DNA from: Desulfosporosinus sp. HMP52
GTDB lineage: Bacteria; Bacillota; Desulfitobacteriia; Desulfitobacteriales; Desulfitobacteriaceae
Assembly: GCF_000765145.1 (NCBI RefSeq)
Contig: NZ_JMGA01000002.1
Coordinates: 87,837-151,836 of the forward strand
Direction of reading: 5' to 3'
Length of the DNA: 64,000 nt
The position numbers were made by a program, and so were the translations under genes. This document shows positions 34,850 through 43,834 of the stretch, piece after piece; the stretch's first letter is position 1, and each line of letters opens with the position of its first letter. Below the pieces are notes generated by a model, which worked only from the letters and a program-made list of their open reading frames with translations, was not told the origin of the DNA and did not search any database.

Positions 34850-36552
34850 CAGAATTCAAAAAGCACCTCCAATTCATAATCGTTAATATCAAACTGAGAA
34901 CCGGTTGCGATAGAACGTTCGGTGTAGAAGAAATCAGGGAGTCTGTCATCTTTAATGGTCATTCCCGCCATTTTGTTGAAAGCTCTCTCTGTTAAAAGTG
35001 ATTTTACGCCAATACTGGTAACACGAAGAAGATCGGCTTTACCGCCAAATAAACCGGCCATCATTTCTGCAAACAACTGTAAATCTGTAACCGTATGGGC
35101 AAAGGCAAAAATACACATCATACTATCGGCAAAACTCATAGCTACTTGCAATTTGGTCGAGACATAGGCTTGAGCCGCCCGTCCGGTGTCTTCAAAAGCA
35201 CGGCCCATAGAAAGCCCTGCAGTATGGTCAGCCCCCATGGGACTTGTGGCATAAGTGATCCCTGTACCCTTGGTGTTGCGGGGATCATAGCCGGCTATTG
35301 CTTGGTGTTTTACCACGGGAATGCGTTTGCACCCGAGGCTTTTGCCAACTGCTTCACAGCCATTACCCAGAATATTACCGAATTCTGTGCCCTCTGCCAT
35401 CTCTTTAAGCAGACCGAGAGCGGCAGCGGCATCCCCCCATGGAATTTTTCCTGCTTCCATGCACACGGCAATTGCGTTGGCGATATCTATGGTATCCACA
35501 CCCAGATCATCACAAATACGGTCCATTTCGGCAATGGCATCTAAATCGCTGATGTGGCAGTTTGGTCCAAAGAGTGCTACTGTTTCATATTCAAAACCTG
35601 AAGTGAGATAATCCCCATTTTTATCATTGTAAACATTGGAACACTGTACGACACAGCCTGGTTGGCAAGCACGCTTATTACGACCGCCCCGGGATTTTAG
35701 ATTGGACATAAATTTGTTGGATCCAACCTCTGTGTAGTCAGGGAATAGTTTCCCGGAATAATTGTCAACTGGAAGGATTCCGTTGGCACCGGTAACATCG
35801 ATGGTTGAGATCGTCCCAATGGTTTGAAACGGATCATTTTTTGCTCCTTCAGCAATTAACTTATTAAGCTTCAGACAAGCATCTTTAAATTGGGCTTCAT
35901 TAGCATATTGCACCTTATAAGGCTCCAATGGCTTCTCAATAACAACAGCCTTAAGTCGCTTACTTCCCATCAGCGCCCCCAGGCCACCTCGTGCAGCGGC
36001 TCGGCTTGGATGACCGGTACCGAATTCTGAAACTTGTAGTGAAGAACACTTATAGAGTCGTTCTCCAGCGCTGCCTATGGATACAGTTGCAATCTTGTCT
36101 CCGAAACGTTCATCAAGCTTCTTGGCGATGTCGTAATTATTTAGTCCCTCATACATACTTGCATCCTCAAGGGATGCTTTGCCTTCGGCATTGATATGCA
36201 AAAACCAGAGACGGTCATCGGCGGGGATTTCCTTAACCACAACCAGCTTAATGCCTTGCTCGGCTAATAGAGAAGCGGCATATCCACCGGCATTACTCTC
36301 TTTTATTCCTCCGGTTAGAGGACTTTTACCACCAATAGAGAGTCGGTGTGCAGTGGTTAATTTTGTTCCTGCAAAAATTGTTGTGCAGAAAATAAGCTGA
36401 TTTTCATTGGACAAAGGGTCGCATTGGGGAGGAACGTTCTTGATCATATATTGAGCAATTAAGGATTTGCCCCCTAGTTCTCGGTACTCGTCATCCAGAG
36501 GTTCTTTACTAAGCGTCAGATTTTTCATATCAATGGTTAGTTTTGACCACAT
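34849..36552 (-). CDS. aor: Aldehyde ferredoxin oxidoreductase (tungsten-type)
   Basis: A 567-residue member of the AOR family, which oxidises aldehydes to acids with ferredoxin, or reduces acids. The family N-terminus (SLTIDMKNL-like strand, GGKSLIAQYM), the THRLSIGGKSPLTGG segment and the GHPSRAAARGGLGALMGSK pterin-binding region are clear. The 4Fe-4S Cys cluster ACQPGCVVQC is present with a further Cys in the C-terminal half. ATG at 36552 follows GAAAGGAAGG; the frame extends to 36570 through that ribosome site. It follows an alcohol dehydrogenase gene on the same strand, giving an acid-aldehyde-alcohol pathway. Confidence 0.93.
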   Translation of the reverse strand: MWSKLTIDMKNLTLSKEPLDDEYRELGGKSLIAQYMIKNVPPQCDPLSNENQLIFCTTIFAGTKLTTAHRLSIGGKSPLTGGIKESNAGGYAASLLAEQGIKLVVVKEIPADDRLWFLHINAEGKASLEDASMYEGLNNYDIAKKLDERFGDKIATVSIGSAGERLYKCSSLQVSEFGTGHPSRAAARGGLGALMGSKRLKAVVIEKPLEPYKVQYANEAQFKDACLKLNKLIAEGAKNDPFQTIGTISTIDVTGANGILPVDNYSGKLFPDYTEVGSNKFMSNLKSRGGRNKRACQPGCVVQCSNVYNDKNGDYLTSGFEYETVALFGPNCHISDLDAIAEMDRICDDLGVDTIDIANAIAVCMEAGKIPWGDAAAALGLLKEMAEGTEFGNILGNGCEAVGKSLGCKRIPVVKHQAIAGYDPRNTKGTGITYATSPMGADHTAGLSMGRAFEDTGRAAQAYVSTKLQVAMSFADSMMCIFAFAHTVTDLQLFAEMMAGLFGGKADLLRVTSIGVKSLLTERAFNKMAGMTIKDDRLPDFFYTERSIATGSQFDINDYELEVLFEF

Positions 36553-36601
36553 AGTTATCCTTCCTTTCAATTATAAAGCCTTTAAGGTAGGTGGAAATTC
36601 A

Positions 36602-37759
36602 TCAAGCGTCGTAGGCAGACTTGATCAATTCAGCAATCTTTGGTGTAGGGATACGGTAGGGTGCTAAAGCCAACCCCGTGTCTGCTGCCACCAGTGGTGC
36701 AATTTGAACTGCATTTTCAAGAGAAATTCCCAGCTCTTTAAGATTTGGAATCTCTAAGGATTTGATGAGGGTGCGGATAGCCTTACGGGCAATAGCGCCT
36801 ATTTCCTCGGAGGATGCGTCTTCTGCAACCACCTCTCCTAAACACTCACAGATCATTCTAACTTTATTGAATTCTGTTTTTGCTGTGTATTCAATAACTT
36901 CAGGCAAGGTTACTGCACAGGCAATCCCATGGGGAAGATGGAACTGAGCGCCTAAGGTATGACCTATTGAATGACCAACATGAACCAGAGCATTGGTAAA
37001 GGCCATTCCCGCATACATAGATGCAAGCAGCATCTGCTCTCGTGCTTCTAGGTTAGAACCCTCACGAAAAGCTACAGGGAGCCATTTACCAATTAATCGA
37101 ATAGCCTCCCGGGCTAGAGCATCCGAAATTGGATTAGCCTGTCCGCCGGTTAGGGATTCTACTGCATGTGCTAAAGCATCTATACCGGTTGCTGCAGTCA
37201 TCTTTGGAGGCAGTCCTAAAGTTAGATCAGGGTCCAGAATAGCTAGTGTACCAACACAAACGGGACTTACGACACTGTCTTTTTTATCAAGAGAAGTGCA
37301 AGAGACGACACACATATTGGTGACTTCACTGCCCGTACCGCTGGTTGTAGGAATGAAGATCATGGGTACACCAGGGTTAAGAGTCTTTTGAACACCAAAG
37401 TACTTCATAATAGGAGGGGGGTTATTAATTAGGACATTTATGCCTTTAGCTGTGTCGATGGCACTGCCTCCCCCAATGGCTACGATGCCGTCAACTCCTT
37501 CATTGACCGCCATTGCTGCTGCCGCTTCAATCATTGTATCCGGGGGATCAGGGAGCACCCCATCAAAACAAATAGTTTGGATTCCGGAGTTTTGGATATT
37601 TTCCACAATTGTGTCAGCTATGCCAACATCTTTAAGCCCCTTGTCGTAAACCACAAGGACTTTTTGGCATCCCAACTCCCGAACCTTAAGTCCGGTTCTT
37701 AGGGATGCGCCGCTGCCCATGACAGCCGGAACAAAAACGTTATAAGACGTAATCACTAT
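36602..37759 (-). CDS. Iron-containing alcohol dehydrogenase
   Basis: A 385-residue group III alcohol dehydrogenase. NAD(P)-binding GGGSAIDTAKG, the ATGIDALAHAVE motif with the metal Asp and His, and HSIGHTLGAQFHLPHG with further metal histidines are all intact. It would reduce an aldehyde to an alcohol, or the reverse. GTG at 37759 is chosen because AAGGAAGGAG lies 9 bases upstream; the frame extends to 37786. It is the first gene of the unit with AOR and the ThiS-like protein. Confidence 0.93.
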   Translation of the reverse strand: MVITSYNVFVPAVMGSGASLRTGLKVRELGCQKVLVVYDKGLKDVGIADTIVENIQNSGIQTICFDGVLPDPPDTMIEAAAAMAVNEGVDGIVAIGGGSAIDTAKGINVLINNPPPIMKYFGVQKTLNPGVPMIFIPTTSGTGSEVTNMCVVSCTSLDKKDSVVSPVCVGTLAILDPDLTLGLPPKMTAATGIDALAHAVESLTGGQANPISDALAREAIRLIGKWLPVAFREGSNLEAREQMLLASMYAGMAFTNALVHVGHSIGHTLGAQFHLPHGIACAVTLPEVIEYTAKTEFNKVRMICECLGEVVAEDASSEEIGAIARKAIRTLIKSLEIPNLKELGISLENAVQIAPLVAADTGLALAPYRIPTPKIAELIKSAYDA

Positions 37760-37976
37760 TAGCCACTCCTTCCTTTTTAACAACAATGGGAAAAGTAAAA
37801 GTTTTCAGCCAATTCGTTATATCAATGCTATCATGTAGTTTTTTTTAGGTATACGTACTACTCATACAAAAGGAGGCAGTATATTTCTACATTTTTAACT
37901 ATTCAAAATTAACCGGATAAGAATGAATTATTTTTAAATATATATTATGATATAGACAAGAAGGCGAGGTGAAAGT

Positions 37977-39482
37977 ATGCATTTTCAAGAGCTTATTGCA
38001 TTATTACAAGAGAACTATAAGCTGCAAACTGTTTTGTCGGGCAATTCTCCAGACATTATCGATATACGTTTACTGGATAGAAACGAAGATCACTGGCAAG
38101 AGAAAGTACTATATGTAGGCAGCTTACACCAATTAAAGAATCAGCTGGATCACCCGATAATGCTGCTTTCTATGGATGAGCCGCTTTTTGCTTTACCTGA
38201 GGGCAGCAACTATGCTCTCGTCAGCCATGAGGACTTAAACGATGTTTTCAATCGAGCTAAAGATTTAATATTTGAAGATTTGCGGGGAGATAACATATTT
38301 TTTGAGTTGGCACAAATGGCCTTAAGGGGAAAAACTATAAATAGTGTCATTGATACCGCTGCACAATTGTTTGGAAACGCTTTAATTCTTATTGACTCTA
38401 GCCAGAAGGTACTGGCACATTCAATCAGCTATGAAATTGTTGATCCGCTTTGGGCTCAGAATGTTGCAAGGGGATATTGCTCCTATGAATTTATCCAGAA
38501 GGTTCGCTCTAATAAGCAAATGAAAGAATGGAGTAAACGAGGAAACGAAAGTCAGCTGATTTCATTACCCGGTGATCTTCAGCCTAAACTGGTGACCCGC
38601 ATTACTCAGGAGGGTCATGTCGTCGGGGGCTTAGTTATGGTTGAACATCATACCCCCATTGGACACAGTCATCATCGTCTGCTTCCCCTAGTCGGCAGAT
38701 TACTCTTTGATGTCTTTAAGAGGGACTCTGCCTCAGAGGGAGCTTACGAATCCTTTTACAGTACTATCCTTTTTAGCTTGCTAAATGAAGCAGAGATAAC
38801 AAATACCTTAGAACAAATAACCATGTTAAAAGTTAGTTTTCCGAAAGAAATGCGTGTGGTAGTAGCCCGTTTTATCCACCATATAGAAAACCGTTACCTA
38901 AAGAACACTTTCGCCATGGAGTTGGAACGTATTTTTCCCAAGGGGTATCCAGTAAGGTATAAAAGCTATATGGGAATTTTGGTACCCTCAATTTCTGAAG
39001 GACAGATACAAGAACTTACTAACCTTGCCCAATTTGAAGAGGTAAGTATTGGACTAAGCTGGTCTTTTTCATCAATTACAGAATTCAAGCGCCATTTCAA
39101 TCAAGCGGTAGCCTCTATAAAACAAGCCCAGCGTTTCGGTCTGACCAGCCAAGTTTTTGACTATAGTGATTTTAATTATTATGACATGTTGTTCAACTAT
39201 ACTGGGAAAACTCCCTTAGACCATTACTGTCATCCTGCTTTGAAGGTTCTTCGAGAATATGACAAACTGAACAACACTGAACTTTATGTTACGCTGCGAG
39301 CCTTTTTGGAACACAAAAATAGCCTCCGAGCTACGGCAGAGGCCTTATTCGTACATAGAAACACACTAATCTACAGAATCAATCGCATTAATCAGCTTAC
39401 AAATTTAGACCTAAACAATGTAAATGCAGTCCATGCTCTTATCGATTCGTTCAGAATTGAAAAGTTCCTGAATCAGCTATAA
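37977..39482 (+). CDS. PucR/CdaR-type transcriptional regulator
   Basis: A 501-residue regulator. The N-terminal part (about 1-110) is the PucR sensing domain, a central region (about 120-400) is GAF-like, and the C-terminal ~60 residues form the PucR helix-turn-helix: LRAFLEHKNSLRATAEALFVHRNTLIYRINRI. It is divergent from the alcohol dehydrogenase-AOR unit, separated by about 215 bases, so control of that unit is likely. ATG 37977 follows AAGGCGAGGT. The effector is unknown. Confidence 0.88.
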   Translation: MHFQELIALLQENYKLQTVLSGNSPDIIDIRLLDRNEDHWQEKVLYVGSLHQLKNQLDHPIMLLSMDEPLFALPEGSNYALVSHEDLNDVFNRAKDLIFEDLRGDNIFFELAQMALRGKTINSVIDTAAQLFGNALILIDSSQKVLAHSISYEIVDPLWAQNVARGYCSYEFIQKVRSNKQMKEWSKRGNESQLISLPGDLQPKLVTRITQEGHVVGGLVMVEHHTPIGHSHHRLLPLVGRLLFDVFKRDSASEGAYESFYSTILFSLLNEAEITNTLEQITMLKVSFPKEMRVVVARFIHHIENRYLKNTFAMELERIFPKGYPVRYKSYMGILVPSISEGQIQELTNLAQFEEVSIGLSWSFSSITEFKRHFNQAVASIKQAQRFGLTSQVFDYSDFNYYDMLFNYTGKTPLDHYCHPALKVLREYDKLNNTELYVTLRAFLEHKNSLRATAEALFVHRNTLIYRINRINQLTNLDLNNVNAVHALIDSFRIEKFLNQL

Positions 39483-39483
39483 T

Positions 39484-39507
39484 AAATCTTAAATCCTTTT
39501 AAGATTT
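39484..39507 (+). terminator. Weak hairpin after the PucR gene
   Basis: A perfect 10-pair AT-rich stem (AAATCTTAAA with TTTAAGATTT), loop TCCT, no long T run after it. Confidence 0.45.
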
Positions 39508-39647
39508 AATTAAAGGAAGTCGTTGACAGAAATGATTAGATTTGATCACGTATTTCATGTTAACCGTTTCAAATTCAAGGTTGTTGGCAGTGTCTCTCTG
39601 ACCAAGAACGATTATACCAGATGTTTAGGGCGATATTTGTTGAGTTA

Positions 39648-39693
39648 TTGACAAGAATGTTATTTATGGTTACTATGGAGTGAGTAATCACTC
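39648..39693 (+). promoter_or_regulatory. Promoter and TetR-type operator of the exporter operon
   Basis: TTGACA at 39648-39653 and TACTAT at 39671-39676 are spaced by 17 bases. The dyad GAGTGA-GTAA-TCACTC at 39678-39693 directly follows the -10 box, where a bound repressor would block initiation. The TetR-family gene begins about 57 bases downstream, which suggests self-control of the whole operon. Confidence 0.8.
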
Positions 39694-39749
39694 ATTTCTT
39701 AATAATGGGTTGGTAAGTAATAAGTATTTTAAGTTCTTTGGAGGGAAAT

Positions 39750-40373
39750 ATGAAATCAAATCGGGAAATGGAGCAATTGGATAAACGCAAGAAGAAAACT
39801 ATAGAAGAACGGCGTCAAGATATCCTTGAGGCAGCGTTAAATATTTTTACTGAAAAGGGCTATAATGGCTCTACGACAGCAGAGATTGCCAGGGCCGCTG
39901 GAGTTGCTGAGGGAACCATTTTTCGTCATTTCGCTACTAAAAAGGAATTATTAGTCGCTGTTCTCAAACCAAAAATACTTAAAGGAATTATCTCTTTAGA
40001 TAAGGAACAGAAAGATCCGGTAGAATTCTTTCGCTGTTTTTTAAAGAATCGCTTAGAGTTAATCAAAGAGAACGATGGTCTTGTCCGTTTTATGTTTGCT
40101 GAAGCACAATACCATGAAGAAGTGAGGGAGGCCTTATCGAATGGGATTTTAGGAGATGGTATTAACATCATCAAACCTTGGTTTGACAAGGGCGTTGAAG
40201 AGGGGGTTTTTAAACCAATCCCATTTCCGGCTATGATGAGGAGTTTTATGGGGATGGTTTTGTTTTATGGGATATTCAATCATGTATTCCCTGGATTTTC
40301 ACCGGAAAGAACCATTGACGAGGCCGCTGATCAGATTCTTGAACTTTTCTTAAATGGTTTGCTTATCAACTAA
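39750..40373 (+). CDS. TetR/AcrR-family regulator (CecR-like)
   Basis: A 207-residue repressor. The N-terminal TetR helix-turn-helix (about 15-62) reads ILEAALNIFTEKGYNGSTTAEIARAAGVAEGTIFRHF in two pieces, followed by a helical ligand-binding domain. ATG 39750 has TTGGAGGG upstream; the frame is open to 39738. It heads an operon with an HlyD protein, an ABC ATPase and an ABC-2 permease, the same order as cecR-ybhG-ybhF-ybhS in E. coli, so it most likely represses this exporter and itself. Confidence 0.92.
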   Translation: MKSNREMEQLDKRKKKTIEERRQDILEAALNIFTEKGYNGSTTAEIARAAGVAEGTIFRHFATKKELLVAVLKPKILKGIISLDKEQKDPVEFFRCFLKNRLELIKENDGLVRFMFAEAQYHEEVREALSNGILGDGINIIKPWFDKGVEEGVFKPIPFPAMMRSFMGMVLFYGIFNHVFPGFSPERTIDEAADQILELFLNGLLIN

Positions 40374-40442
40374 GATGTGTGATAGATAAATTTGAACTTA
40401 TTGGGAAGAATTGATCAGCAACAAGGAACAGGAGGAGAAAAA

Positions 40443-41459
40443 ATGAGAAAAAAGGCTGTAGTTGTAGTCATTGTTCTAGTTTTTATTACCCTGTCGTTCT
40501 TAGGGGATCGCTATTTAAACCGTTCTGCAGAGTCGAATCTGTTTTCAGGGACGATTGAAGGAACTGAACTTCCGGTGCAGCCGGAGTTGGGCGGCAAAAT
40601 TGTTGAATTATTAGTGAGTGAAGGTCAGGTTATTAAAACAGGAGATATTATTGCTAAACTAGACGAGAGTCAGGCCAGGATTTCCTTGGATACTGCTAAG
40701 AGCCAACAAACTCAAGCACAAGCTAAACTTAATGATCTATTAGGCGGAGCGAGGGCAGAGGAAATAAAACGGCTTGAACATCTGGTCAGCCAGGCGAATG
40801 CTAATCTTTTAGCATTAGAACCCAATCTTAAGTTTGAGGAAGATAATCTGTCAAAAAATCAGAAACTCCATGAGAGTGGTGCTATCAGTCAACAGGTTGT
40901 AGAAGCTCAGCAAAATAAAGTGGCAACCTTAAAGGCCCAATATCAAGGGGCCCAAGAGAGTGTTAAGGTAGCCCAAGCCGGTTTAGATCAGGCACTTGCC
41001 GGGTATCCCCAACCCACCATCCAGGCTCAGAGAGCGGCGGTTGATATTGCAGCTCAGTCTATTAGAACCGCAGAACTAGGTTTAAATAAGCTTACTATTA
41101 AGAGCCCCGCTGATGGCCAGGTTCTTTATAAAAATGTCGAGGTAGGCCAAGTTGTCAATCCTGGCACAACTCTAGTAACCATTCTAAATCCTAACGACTT
41201 ATGGATTAAAATATATGTACCCGGAGCTAAACTTGGTGAGATAGAAATGGGCGAAACTGTTGCTATTATCGCTGATGCTTACCCTGATAAAAAGTTTAAG
41301 GGACAGATTCAATACATTAGTAATCAAGCGGAATTTACTCCAAAGAATGTGCAGACAAAGGAAGAACGGACGACCACTGTTTATGCAGTAAAATTAGCTG
41401 TTATTGAAGGTCAAGACCAGCTGAAAGCGGGTATGCCGGCAGATGTAACCCTGGAATAA
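40443..41459 (+). CDS. HlyD-family efflux adaptor (YbhG-like)
   Basis: A 338-residue membrane-fusion protein: one N-terminal membrane helix (about 5-22), a lipoyl half (VQPELGGKIVELLVSEGQVIKTGDIIAKLDE region), a coiled-coil hairpin (about 80-210), the second lipoyl half (SPADGQVLYKNVEVGQVVNPG) and a beta-barrel end. ATG 40443 follows ACAGGAGGAG; the longer frame from 40392 lacks a ribosome site. It connects the TetR gene and the ABC genes of the same operon. Confidence 0.93.
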   Translation: MRKKAVVVVIVLVFITLSFLGDRYLNRSAESNLFSGTIEGTELPVQPELGGKIVELLVSEGQVIKTGDIIAKLDESQARISLDTAKSQQTQAQAKLNDLLGGARAEEIKRLEHLVSQANANLLALEPNLKFEEDNLSKNQKLHESGAISQQVVEAQQNKVATLKAQYQGAQESVKVAQAGLDQALAGYPQPTIQAQRAAVDIAAQSIRTAELGLNKLTIKSPADGQVLYKNVEVGQVVNPGTTLVTILNPNDLWIKIYVPGAKLGEIEMGETVAIIADAYPDKKFKGQIQYISNQAEFTPKNVQTKEERTTTVYAVKLAVIEGQDQLKAGMPADVTLE

Positions 41460-41474
41460 AGGAGTGAGGGCAAA

Positions 41475-42248
41475 ATGAATTTAGCAATTGATTGCCAGGG
41501 TCTGGTTAAACGGTTTGGTTCGTATACAGCTGTTCGAGGAGTAAGCTTTCAACTTCCCGCTGGGGCAATTATGGGTTTTGTTGGACCCAATGGGGCAGGA
41601 AAAACAACGCTGATCCGAATGTTATGTGGAGTTTTGGTTCCTACAGAGGGCAAAGCTACTGTACTTGGTTATGATGTTCTGACTCAATCAGAAGAAATCA
41701 AACAGCGCATTGGTTATATGTCGCAAAAGTTTAGCCTCTATGACGATTTAACCGTAAAAGAGAATCTAGACTTCTATGCAGGGGTTTATAGTTTGCATGG
41801 AAAAACGGCCCAGGAGCAGAAGGCTCGGGTTATCGAACGGATTGGATTGGCTGAGCGTACTAATCAGCTTGTTTCGGCCCTTTCCGGTGGATGGAAGCAG
41901 AGAGTAGCTTTGGCTTGTGCTTTACTGCATAGTCCCCAGCTGCTCATATTAGACGAACCTACTGCAGGTGTTGATCCGGTTTCACGGCGTATTTTTTTAA
42001 ATTTAATTCATCAGTTAGCTAAAGAAGGAATAACCATACTTGTCAGTACCCACTACATGGATGAAGCAGCAACTTGTGATTACCTAGGGTTTGTTTTTTA
42101 TGGACGGTTAATTGCCTTTGGATCACCTGACGAAATGCTAGCGAACGAGGTGAAGGATAGTTTAGATGATCTCTTTATCTATTATGTAGAAAATGAAGCC
42201 TTAGATGATCCCCGTAACCAAGCCTTCAAGAAAGGGGGGAGAGGTTAA
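41475..42248 (+). CDS. ABC exporter ATP-binding protein (YbhF-like, single domain)
   Basis: A 257-residue ATPase of the ABC-2 class. Walker A is GPNGAGKTT, the signature is LSGGWKQR (Trp in place of the usual Gln-like residue), Walker B is LLILDEPTAGVD and the switch His is in STHYMDEA. E. coli YbhF carries two such domains; this one has one, so a homodimer is expected. The stop overlaps the permease start by one base. Confidence 0.94.
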   Translation: MNLAIDCQGLVKRFGSYTAVRGVSFQLPAGAIMGFVGPNGAGKTTLIRMLCGVLVPTEGKATVLGYDVLTQSEEIKQRIGYMSQKFSLYDDLTVKENLDFYAGVYSLHGKTAQEQKARVIERIGLAERTNQLVSALSGGWKQRVALACALLHSPQLLILDEPTAGVDPVSRRIFLNLIHQLAKEGITILVSTHYMDEAATCDYLGFVFYGRLIAFGSPDEMLANEVKDSLDDLFIYYVENEALDDPRNQAFKKGGRG

Positions 42249-43393
42249 TGGGGAAATTTTCCTGGGTGCGTTTTTTAGCAGTTCTAAGAAAAGAATTCCT
42301 TCATATAAAGAGAGATCGTGCCAGTTTAATTATGGCCATCGCTATGCCTATAGGAATGCTTCTCCTATTTGGTTATGCCGTCAATACGGATGTCGATCAC
42401 TTACCCACTGTAGTTTGGGATCAATCGCAGACTGCCGATAGTAGAGAGTTTATTACCTCAATGCGAAATACCCAGTATTTAAATCCCGATGATTTTGTTC
42501 AAGGCTATCAGCAGATTGAAGGTTATTTGGATAGCGGGAAAGCTCGGGTAGCAGTTATCATTCCGCCTGACTTTGGCAAAGAATTACAGAAGGATAATGG
42601 ACAGGCGGATGTACAGATTTTGGTCGACGGGTCTGATCCCACTGTGGCAAGAGCAGCTATGTCAGCGGTTCAAATGCTAGGGCTTAATAAATCCCTCGAG
42701 ATTCAGGGGGTACGTCTAGCCGCCAGAGGTGCAGCTGCAGGGACGAACATGCCCTTAAATGTCGAGACCAGAGTTTGGTATAATCCGGACATGAAATCCA
42801 TGGTCTTTAACATTCCAGCCTTAATCGGATTGATCTTGCAGAATGTAATCGCTATGCTCACATCTTTTTCTATTGTGCGGGAAAAGGAGCGGGGAACCAT
42901 GGAACAAGTGGTGGTAACCCCTATTCGTTCTCTTGAGTTGTTATTGGGTAAGCTGCTTCCCTTTGTGTTCATAGGCTTTGTCTCTTTGACCTTAATTTTA
43001 GCTACGGGAATTTTTTGGTTTGGAGTTATACCATCAGGAAGTATCCCACTGTTAGTACTGTTATCAACGATTTTCTTGTTTACGATTCTTGCTATTGGGC
43101 TCTTGATATCCAGTGTTGCCAGGACTCAGCTGCAGGCAATGCAAATGACGTTTATTCTGATATTACCTTCGATTCTATTGTCAGGGTTCATCTTTCCTCG
43201 GGAAACCATGCCGACTTTCTTGAAGATCTTAGGAGGTTTGTTTCCTTTAACTTATTTTTTGGAAATTGTGAGAGGAATCTTCCTTAAAGGAGTAGGAATG
43301 GAGTATCTTTGGCAGGATACCCTCATATTGTGTGCCTTTGCAATTATTTTAGTGGGAATCGCAGCTAAGAAGTTTAAGAAGAATTTAGATTAG
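42248..43393 (+). CDS. ABC-2 type permease (YbhS/YbhR-like)
   Basis: A 381-residue ABC-2 permease: one N-terminal helix (about 25-45), a large outside domain (about 50-175), then five helices in the C-terminal half, with the typical REKERGTMEQVVVTPI segment. It forms the channel of the TetR-controlled exporter. E. coli has two permeases in the matching operon and this one has a single gene, so a homodimer is likely. A structured repeat starts two bases after its stop codon. Confidence 0.92.
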   Translation: MGKFSWVRFLAVLRKEFLHIKRDRASLIMAIAMPIGMLLLFGYAVNTDVDHLPTVVWDQSQTADSREFITSMRNTQYLNPDDFVQGYQQIEGYLDSGKARVAVIIPPDFGKELQKDNGQADVQILVDGSDPTVARAAMSAVQMLGLNKSLEIQGVRLAARGAAAGTNMPLNVETRVWYNPDMKSMVFNIPALIGLILQNVIAMLTSFSIVREKERGTMEQVVVTPIRSLELLLGKLLPFVFIGFVSLTLILATGIFWFGVIPSGSIPLLVLLSTIFLFTILAIGLLISSVARTQLQAMQMTFILILPSILLSGFIFPRETMPTFLKILGGLFPLTYFLEIVRGIFLKGVGMEYLWQDTLILCAFAIILVGIAAKKFKKNLD

Positions 43394-43394
43394 C

Positions 43395-43602
43395 GAGGGT
43401 GTGATATTGCTCCGGTCACCCACGGCGCCGTCGCTAGCGCCCTTGATTCCGAAGCGAGAACGGCAAACCTCAGGGTAATACCTGGAGTGAACCCGTGCCG
43501 TTCTGGCACTTCGAAATCGAAGCGCGCTTGACGCGACTCTGCCTAAAGGGTTCGCTGCGCAATATCACTCCCTCTGGGTCTAGAGGGACGGTGGAGGAAC
43601 GG
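43395..43602 (+). repeat. Structured repeat, copy 1
   Basis: The first of two head-to-tail copies of a GC-richer element with an exact 208-base period. The 180-base core (43395-43574) is bounded by inverted ends: GAGGGTGTGATATTGC against GCAATATCACTCCCTC. Inside, hairpins can be drawn, such as GTGCC-GTTCT-GGCAC and CTCAGG...CCTGGAG, plus a well-conserved block with GCCTAAAGGGTTCGCT. Comparison with copy 2 shows sequence change with pairing kept, so it probably acts as RNA. It starts right after the permease stop. Confidence 0.85.
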
Positions 43603-43810
43603 GAGGGAGTGATATTGCTCCAGTCACATGGTGCCGTCGCTAGGGCGCTGATTCGAGCAAGGCAAGTCTCAGGGTATAGGTATACCAGAGGTGAACCAGT
43701 GCCATGCTGGCGCATCGGAATAGAAGCGCGCTTGACGTGACTCTGCCTAAAGGGTTCGCTCCGTAACATAACACCCTCCGGGCAAGAGTGACGAGGGTGT
43801 GCGGGGAAGG
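43603..43810 (+). repeat. Structured repeat, copy 2
   Basis: The second copy (core 43603-43778), in the same direction. Ends are GAGGGAGTGATATTG and the diverged partner TAACATAACACCCTC. The hairpins become GTGCC-ATGCT-GGCGC and GGGTATA-GG-TATACC, changed in sequence but still paired. The blocks GAAGCGCGCTTGACG and GCCTAAAGGGTTCGCT are unchanged. Its tail runs into the G-rich ribosome site of cheD. Confidence 0.85.
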
Positions 43811-43834
43811 TAAGGAGGGACGGAGGGGAAAAAT

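Noticed and set aside
43470..43769. A 99-codon minus-strand frame and matching plus-strand frames in the repeat region, with an internally repeated peptide
   Set aside because: The repeated peptide (LRSEPFRQS) merely reflects the tandem DNA repeat; no ribosome site, and the pattern fits structured RNA.
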